Below are positions 5,875 to 9,002 of a stretch of DNA of 9,002 bases, piece after piece. The position numbers and the translations under genes are program-made. Within the stretch, counting starts at the first letter, position 1, and each line of letters begins with the position of its first letter. The notes under the pieces were generated by a model, which saw only the letters and a program-made list of their open reading frames with translations, was not told the DNA's origin and did not search any database. Source of the stretch: Butyricicoccus sp. (GTDB taxonomy: Bacteria > Bacillota > Clostridia > Oscillospirales > Butyricicoccaceae); NCBI GenBank assembly GCA_031293105.1, contig JAUMSA010000249.1:1-9002 (forward strand). The letters run 5' to 3'.

Positions 5875-6552
5875 TCATTTGGCCGGTTGCTGGGTGCTTT
5901 GCAGAATGCTGTCCTGCACCTCGGAAAAGCTGCGCTCCACAAACCAATCGCTGGCCGCGCGAAGCTGTTTCTCTCCGGCCGCATAGGTCGGTTCGAGCAC
6001 CCCGCACACCGGAAAACCGGCCTTTTTGGCCGTCTGCGCGGCATAAGGGGCATCCTCAAACACCAGACAGCTGGCGGGCGGCAGATGCAGCCGTTTGGCC
6101 GTTTCATAATAGATCTTGGGGTCGCGCTTGCTCACCCCCACGTCGTGGATGGTCAGCATGAAATCAAAATAGTCCAGCATCCCGCGGTCACGCAGCGCCT
6201 TTTCGGCGTGTTCCCGGTCGGTCAGCGTGGCCACCGCCATACGGACGCCCCGCCCCCGCAGCGCATCCAGCAGGTCATAAATCCCCTCGCGTGGACGGGC
6301 CAGGACTTCATACCGCGCACGGATGAGGTCATCCAGCCCCTGCGCGACCTCAGCGGGCGTTTCGGTGATTTCGGGATACCGCTGACAAAAATATTCCGCA
6401 CCCTGGTACTGGGTGCGTGCTTCCAAAGCCGCATAGTCGATGGCCGTGATGCGCACGCCAAACTTGTCCAGATACCGCTGGGAAAGCTGGTCCCACACGC
6501 ACATGGAGTCGAGCAGCGTGCCGTCCATGTCAAAAATCGCGCCCGCGATCAT
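5875..6552 (-). CDS. HAD-superfamily phosphatase (subfamily IA), linked to thiE
   Basis: The 225-residue protein has all four HAD motifs: I, FDMDGTLLDS with nucleophile Asp8 and Asp10; II, Thr in VATLTD at about 107-112; III, Lys in SKRDPKIYYE (142 or 146); IV, FEDAPYAA with Glu166-Asp167. A helical cap between motifs I and II (about 17-85) marks it as beta-phosphoglucomutase-like, subfamily I. It acts in the cytoplasm as a phosphomonoesterase or mutase on a small substrate. I chose the ATG at 6552, not upstream in-frame codons, because MIAGAIFDMDGT is the standard family beginning and GGGGAGG lies about 9 nt upstream. It overlaps thiE by 4 nt (ATGA), suggesting translational coupling. The link with thiE makes a thiamine-pathway substrate such as thiamine phosphate a reasonable inference, since bacteria without ThiL-type routing use HAD thiamine-phosphate phosphatases. 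A general housekeeping phosphatase remains possible. Confidence 0.9.
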   Translation of the reverse strand: MIAGAIFDMDGTLLDSMCVWDQLSQRYLDKFGVRITAIDYAALEARTQYQGAEYFCQRYPEITETPAEVAQGLDDLIRARYEVLARPREGIYDLLDALRGRGVRMAVATLTDREHAEKALRDRGMLDYFDFMLTIHDVGVSKRDPKIYYETAKRLHLPPASCLVFEDAPYAAQTAKKAGFPVCGVLEPTYAAGEKQLRAASDWFVERSFSEVQDSILQSTQQPAK

Positions 6553-7178
6553 GCGAGCACCTCCCCGGCCAGCGTGCGCAGGCGCTGCGCGGCCTGCCGC
6601 ACATCCGGCTGGCCGAACACAGCCGAGATGACGCACAGACCGGCAAGACCGGTGCCCTTGAGCTGCATGGCGTTATCCGCCGACACCCCGCCGATGGCCA
6701 CCACCGGAATGGTCACCGCCCGGCAAATAGCCGCAAACTGCTCGATCGGCATGGGCTTGGCGTCGGTTTTGGTCGTGGAGCCGAACACCGCGCCCGACCC
6801 CAGATAGCTGGCACCGGCGCGCTCGGCGGCCTGCGCCTGTTCGATGGTCTTGGCCGTGGCGCCGACGATGGCGTCCGGGCCGAGTACCCGCCGGGCTTCG
6901 GCAATATCGCCGTCCGACGCGCCCAGGTGCACCCCGGCGCCGAGCGCCTTGGCCACTTCGAGCGAATCGTTGATGATGAGCGGTACGCCGTGCGCCTGGC
7001 AGACCGCCTGGATGGGCTTTGCCCGGGCAATATATTCTTCGGTGGATACGTGCTTTTCACGCACCTGCACGATGGTCGCGCCGCCTTCGATGGCTGCTTG
7101 CACCGCGTCCTCGAGCGGTGCACCGTTTAGCCAGGTGCGGTCGGTAATGACATAAAGGGTCAGGTCGTTGCGGTTCAT
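6549..7178 (-). CDS. thiE: Thiamine-phosphate synthase
   Basis: The 209-residue protein matches ThiE in length and motif order: YVITDR (9-14), QVREK (38-42, pyrophosphate-binding Arg/Lys), IINDS (68-72, Asp71), GVHLGASD (82-89, Asp89 metal ligand), SGAVFGSTTKTDA (128-140) and AIGGV (161-165, phosphate binding). It joins HMP pyrophosphate with thiazole phosphate to give thiamine phosphate in the cytoplasm. The ATG at 7178 is supported by AAAGGAAG about 8-9 nt upstream. Longer in-frame extensions upstream run into the clc gene. It lies 25 nt after clc and overlaps the HAD gene by 4 nt, so it is the middle of a three-gene operon. Other thi genes (thiM, thiD, thiC) and a TPP riboswitch are not in the window. 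The usual GVSxHT segment is GATAKT (106-111), a variation I consider neutral. Confidence 0.95.
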   Translation of the reverse strand: MNRNDLTLYVITDRTWLNGAPLEDAVQAAIEGGATIVQVREKHVSTEEYIARAKPIQAVCQAHGVPLIINDSLEVAKALGAGVHLGASDGDIAEARRVLGPDAIVGATAKTIEQAQAAERAGASYLGSGAVFGSTTKTDAKPMPIEQFAAICRAVTIPVVAIGGVSADNAMQLKGTGLAGLCVISAVFGQPDVRQAAQRLRTLAGEVLA

Positions 7179-7203
7179 AAATCGGTCTTCCTTTGCAGTT
7201 TTT

Positions 7204-8469
7204 TCAGTCGCCGGCGCGGCGATCCACGAATTCGGCGCTGTATTTGGAGTACATAATCTTTTGTTCGCTGTATAGGCCGCGATAGCCGGAAAGCATGTAG
7301 CTGACCGCGATGCACAGCGCAAACAGCGGCAGTCCCGCCCCGCCGAACAGCTCATAGGACAGCAGGATGGAGGAGAGTGGGCAGTTGGTCACGCCGCAGA
7401 ACACAGCCGTCATACCCAGCGCTCCGGCAAATCCGGCGGGCAGGCCGAGCAGCGCGCCGTAAAACGCGCCAAAGGTCGCGCCTACAAAAAAGGCAGGCAC
7501 AATTTCACCGCCCTTGAAGCCGCTGCCTAGCGTGATGGCGGTAAAGAGAATCTTGAGGAAAAAGGCTTCGGGGCGGGCCTGGCCGCCCTCGACCGCCTGG
7601 GTAATGATGTCCATACCTGCGCCGTTGTAATCGTGCACACGGACAAGCAGGGTCAGCCCAACAACGACCGCACCGCCCACGAACACGCGCACCCAGGGAT
7701 GGGGCAAATACCGGTTAAAGAACCGGGCGGTCACGCCAAACACCGTGCACACCAAAATGGACACCGCGGCGCACAGCAGGCCGAGCGCCGCCGCCTGGAC
7801 GAGCGACAGGGCGGTCAGCTCCGGTGCACCGGCCAGCGCGAAGGCGGTCGCATGGCCGCCCATGGCGCGCACGACTAGGCTGGCCACCAGCGAGGACAGC
7901 ATACAGGGAAACAGCGCGGCATAATACATCACGCCCACGCTGCACACCTCCATGGCAAAGATAGCGGCGGCCAGCGGCGTGCCGAACAGCGCGGAAAACC
8001 CGGCGGCCATGCCGCACATCATCAGGATGCGTTCATCCTTGGCGTTTAAGTGCATGTGGCGGCCAATGAAATCGGAAATCGAGCTGCCCATTTGCAGGGC
8101 GGCGCCCTCCCGGCCAGACGAACCGCCGAACAGGTGGGTGATAACGGTTGCGACAATAATCAGCGGCGCCGTACGCAGGCGCAGGGGCGCGTTTTCACGC
8201 ACGGCCACCAATACATAATTGGTGCCTGGGTCGCGGGCAAAGCCGCACAGCCGGTACAGCCCTAAAATCAGTAAGCCAGCCAAGGGCAGCAAGTACAAAA
8301 GCCAGGGATGGGCCTCGCGGTATTCGGTCGCCTGGTTGACTGCCTCGTGAAATCCGCCGCCAACCACGCCGATCAGTCCGCCGACTGCACAGGCAAACAG
8401 CACCCATTTGGCAAACGATACGGTACGCAGCTGCCATCGCTGCAAAAATCCGCGCCAGAATTCCAGCAT
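7204..8469 (-). CDS. CLC-type anion transporter, CLC-F (fluoride) type likely
   Basis: This 421-residue polytopic membrane protein is the length of a CLC transporter without CBS domains. The gating glutamate motif GREGA is at 119-123 (Glu121). GFKGGEIVPAFFVGATFG (317-334) corresponds to the GGIFAP block, and the last helix carries SGYRGLYS (394-401, Tyr400). The canonical chloride filter GSGIP is absent: the equivalent place reads DPGTNYVL (80-87), and GREGP is GREGA. Loss of GSGIP and change of GREGP are features of the fluoride/proton-antiporting CLC-F branch, which protects cells against fluoride. From memory, the glutamate and tyrosine positions are also close to those of the Enterococcus CLC-F protein. 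Chloride transport cannot be excluded. AAAAGGAGGGG (complement of 8477-8487) supports the start. It is first in an operon with thiE and a HAD phosphatase. Confidence 0.9.
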   Translation of the reverse strand: MLEFWRGFLQRWQLRTVSFAKWVLFACAVGGLIGVVGGGFHEAVNQATEYREAHPWLLYLLPLAGLLILGLYRLCGFARDPGTNYVLVAVRENAPLRLRTAPLIIVATVITHLFGGSSGREGAALQMGSSISDFIGRHMHLNAKDERILMMCGMAAGFSALFGTPLAAAIFAMEVCSVGVMYYAALFPCMLSSLVASLVVRAMGGHATAFALAGAPELTALSLVQAAALGLLCAAVSILVCTVFGVTARFFNRYLPHPWVRVFVGGAVVVGLTLLVRVHDYNGAGMDIITQAVEGGQARPEAFFLKILFTAITLGSGFKGGEIVPAFFVGATFGAFYGALLGLPAGFAGALGMTAVFCGVTNCPLSSILLSYELFGGAGLPLFALCIAVSYMLSGYRGLYSEQKIMYSKYSAEFVDRRAGD

Positions 8470-8505
8470 GTCCCATCCCCTCCTTTTACCTTATCAAATC
8501 AATTT

Positions 8506-8534
8506 ATTATACCACAGCCGCCCGGCACCGCCAA
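8506..8534 (-). promoter_or_regulatory. Sigma-A promoter of the clc-thiE-HAD operon
   Basis: On the minus strand TTGGCG (complement of 8529-8534), a 17-bp spacer and a perfect TATAAT (complement of 8506-8511) are present. The -10 is extended by TGG. The predicted leader is only about 30 nt, so there is no room for a riboswitch. The left end of the insertion sequence is 30 bp upstream of the -35. Confidence 0.82.
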
Positions 8535-8564
8535 GCGAAAGCGAAAAAACCCCGGATTCCAGAG

Positions 8565-8587
8565 TGAACTGCACCCCATTTGTTAGA
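8565..8587 (+). repeat. Putative left terminal inverted repeat of the IS
   Basis: The sequence from 8565 starts TGAACTGCACCCCATTTG and ends GTTAGA. TG-starting ends with a C-run and GTTAGA or GGTAGA are typical of IS150-group elements in Clostridia. The boundary is inferred, as the matching right repeat is not in the window. Confidence 0.65.
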
Positions 8588-8619
8588 TAGTATGGTATAC
8601 TGGATAACAAGTGGGGTGC
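8571..8619 (+). repeat. Fold-back inverted repeat at the IS left end, covering the orfA RBS
   Basis: Arms 8571-8585 (GCACCCCATTTGTTA) and 8605-8619 (TAACAAGTGGGGTGC) match at 14 of 15 positions with a 19-nt loop. The left arm is inside the terminal repeat. The right arm contains the GTGGGG ribosome binding site of orfA. The transposase promoter lies in the loop, so its own transcript, starting near 8608, would have lost the left arm. Confidence 0.78.
8593..8601 (+). promoter_or_regulatory. Extended -10 promoter of the IS transposase
   Basis: TGGTATACT (TGn plus TATACT) lies 24 nt before the orfA ATG. The expected start is near 8608 with a leader of about 18 nt. There is no good -35, because that position falls in the C-run of the terminal repeat; weak activity is usual for IS promoters. 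Confidence 0.6.
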
Positions 8620-8625
8620 TTTATT

Positions 8626-8976
8626 ATGCCAAAAGGAATACCAAAAAAAAGATACACAACAGAATTCAAAAAGATAGTGATAGAAACGATGCTGAAGGAA
8701 AAGCTGAGCTATAGGGAGACAGCGCGACGATTCGGTGTAAACGATCATCATCGAATTCAGGATTGGGAGCGCATTTACCGGACAGAGCGGCAAGAAAGCT
8801 TTTCGATGGAACGGAGAGGCCGAGGAGGTAAAGGCTGCCCACGACAACTGCCGAAAAAAGTAGAAGAAGATCTGCTGGCTGAGGTGCAGAGACTTCGTGC
8901 GGAGAATGAATACCTAAAAAACTTGCAAGCCTTGGTTTTGGAGAGAGGGCGACGCCAAGGGAAAAAGCCCAGGTAG
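8626..8976 (+). CDS. IS3-family transposase OrfA
   Basis: This 116-residue protein is the DNA-binding OrfA subunit. A basic start (MPKGIPKKRYTTEFKK) leads into a helix-turn-helix at about 26-51 (LSYRETARRFGVNDHHRIQDWE). A basic Arg/Gly patch follows (RRGRGGKG at 63-70), then a leucine-zipper coiled coil at about 79-105 (AEVQRLRAENEYLKNL), which mediates OrfA/OrfAB assembly. It recognises the terminal repeats and alone usually inhibits transposition. The ATG at 8626 has GTGGGG 9 nt upstream. The in-frame GTG at 8611 lies within that site and is less likely. The length is at the lower end for the IS150 group but complete, ending at TAG 8974-8976. The full-length transposase OrfAB would arise by -1 frameshifting near its 3' end. 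Confidence 0.9.
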   Translation: MPKGIPKKRYTTEFKKIVIETMLKEKLSYRETARRFGVNDHHRIQDWERIYRTERQESFSMERRGRGGKGCPRQLPKKVEEDLLAEVQRLRAENEYLKNLQALVLERGRRQGKKPR

Positions 8977-9002
8977 TCCAGAAACTAAGGCAAAAATATT
9001 CC
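8910..9002 (+). CDS. IS3-family transposase OrfB (integrase), N-terminal fragment in the -1 frame
   Basis: In the frame one base back from orfA, an open stretch runs from after the TGA at 8907-8909 to the window end. Its end reads REKAQVVQKLRQKYS, the usual beginning of IS150-type OrfB proteins ahead of the rve catalytic (DDE) domain. The catalytic domain itself is outside the window. No start codon with a ribosome binding site is visible, which fits expression as an OrfAB fusion by -1 frameshifting. The beginning given is the limit of the open frame, not a true start. Confidence 0.75.
   Translation, partial: MPKKLASLGFGERATPREKAQVVQKLRQKYS
8916..8922 (+). other. Candidate -1 frameshift slippery site A AAA AAC
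   Basis: The heptamer is phased with orfA codons AAA-AAC (Lys98-Asn99), the X XXY YYZ pattern for simultaneous -1 slippage. A slip here enters the orfB frame, which is open from 8910. It lies 52 nt before the orfA stop. Confidence 0.5.
8961..8967 (+). other. Candidate -1 frameshift slippery site G AAA AAG
   Basis: Codons AAA-AAG (Lys113-Lys114 of orfA) can re-pair one base back as GAA-AAA, joining directly to AQVVQKLRQKYS of orfB. The position at the very end of orfA is where related IS150 elements shift. The leading base is G rather than A, so it may be less slippery. Confidence 0.5.

Larger units (their letters stand above)
8565..9002 (+). mobile_element. IS3-family (IS150-like) insertion sequence, left part
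   Basis: The element begins at a TG-starting terminal repeat at 8565 and carries a transposase orfA followed by an overlapping orfB in the -1 frame, the defining IS3-family layout. Most of orfB and the right end lie outside the window. Its sequence is AT-richer than the flanking genes, with A-rich codons (AAA, AGA, ATA) that are rare in neighbours, pointing to a recent arrival. It sits 95 bp upstream of the clc start codon and is transcribed away from it. The target duplication cannot be identified without the right end. Confidence 0.88.

Noticed and set aside
5395..6807. A 470-codon plus-strand open frame across the second chromate subunit, the terminator, the HAD gene and part of thiE
   Set aside because: It crosses a clear bidirectional terminator and overlaps three well-supported genes in other frames. 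The translation is low-complexity Arg/His/Gly with no family features.
8470..8564. Fluoride (crcB) riboswitch or TPP riboswitch upstream of the clc-thiE operon
   Set aside because: The predicted leader is about 30 nt, and I see neither the GGNGATGG-type fluoride pattern nor a CTGAGA-type THI box on the minus strand.

Overview
The window looks like chromosomal DNA of a GC-rich, low-oxygen Firmicute, most likely a gut Clostridia member near the Oscillospiraceae/Butyricicoccaceae. This is inferred from strong AGGAGG-type ribosome binding sites, sigma-A promoters with extended -10 elements, an SLH-domain surface protein combined with DUF4358-like and DHHW-like domains, a split chromate transporter pair, and an AT-richer IS3-family insertion sequence at the right edge.

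Left part (1-2700), all minus strand. From right to left it holds a sugar-phosphate isomerase/epimerase-like TIM-barrel enzyme (1695-2528), a DUF4352-like lipoprotein (997-1605), a Crp/Fnr-family regulator (204-872), and the signal-peptide start of an unidentified exported protein cut by the window edge (1-119). The lipoprotein has its own consensus promoter buried in a 16-bp-arm inverted repeat. The regulator has an extended -10 promoter whose upstream half overlaps the lipoprotein's terminator.

Middle (2700-5860). A 617-residue surface protein (2706-4559, minus) joins three SLH repeats, a DUF4358-like domain and a DHHW/AlgX-like SGNH domain with its apparent catalytic Asp-x-His and Ser intact. 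It diverges from a two-gene chromate-transporter (CHR) operon (4725-5827, plus), in which both genes use non-ATG starts. That operon ends at a bidirectional terminator shared with the next, convergent operon.

Right part (5860-8565), minus strand. A compact operon runs CLC-type anion transporter (fluoride-type CLC-F features), then thiE (thiamine-phosphate synthase), then a HAD phosphatase. thiE and the HAD gene overlap by 4 nt, and the clc-thiE gap is 25 nt. The operon has a good promoter just upstream of clc.

Right edge (8565-9002). This is the left end of an IS3-family (IS150-like) element: a terminal repeat, a promoter inside a hairpin whose right arm holds the transposase ribosome binding site, orfA, and the beginning of orfB in the -1 frame with two possible slippery sites. 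The element continues past the window.

I see no CRISPR array, RNA gene, prophage or defence system. The gene content is mostly ordinary. The points most worth a second look are the surface-protein domain fusion, the IS fold-back leader, the promoter embedded in an inverted repeat, and the pairing of a CLC-F-like transporter with thiamine genes.
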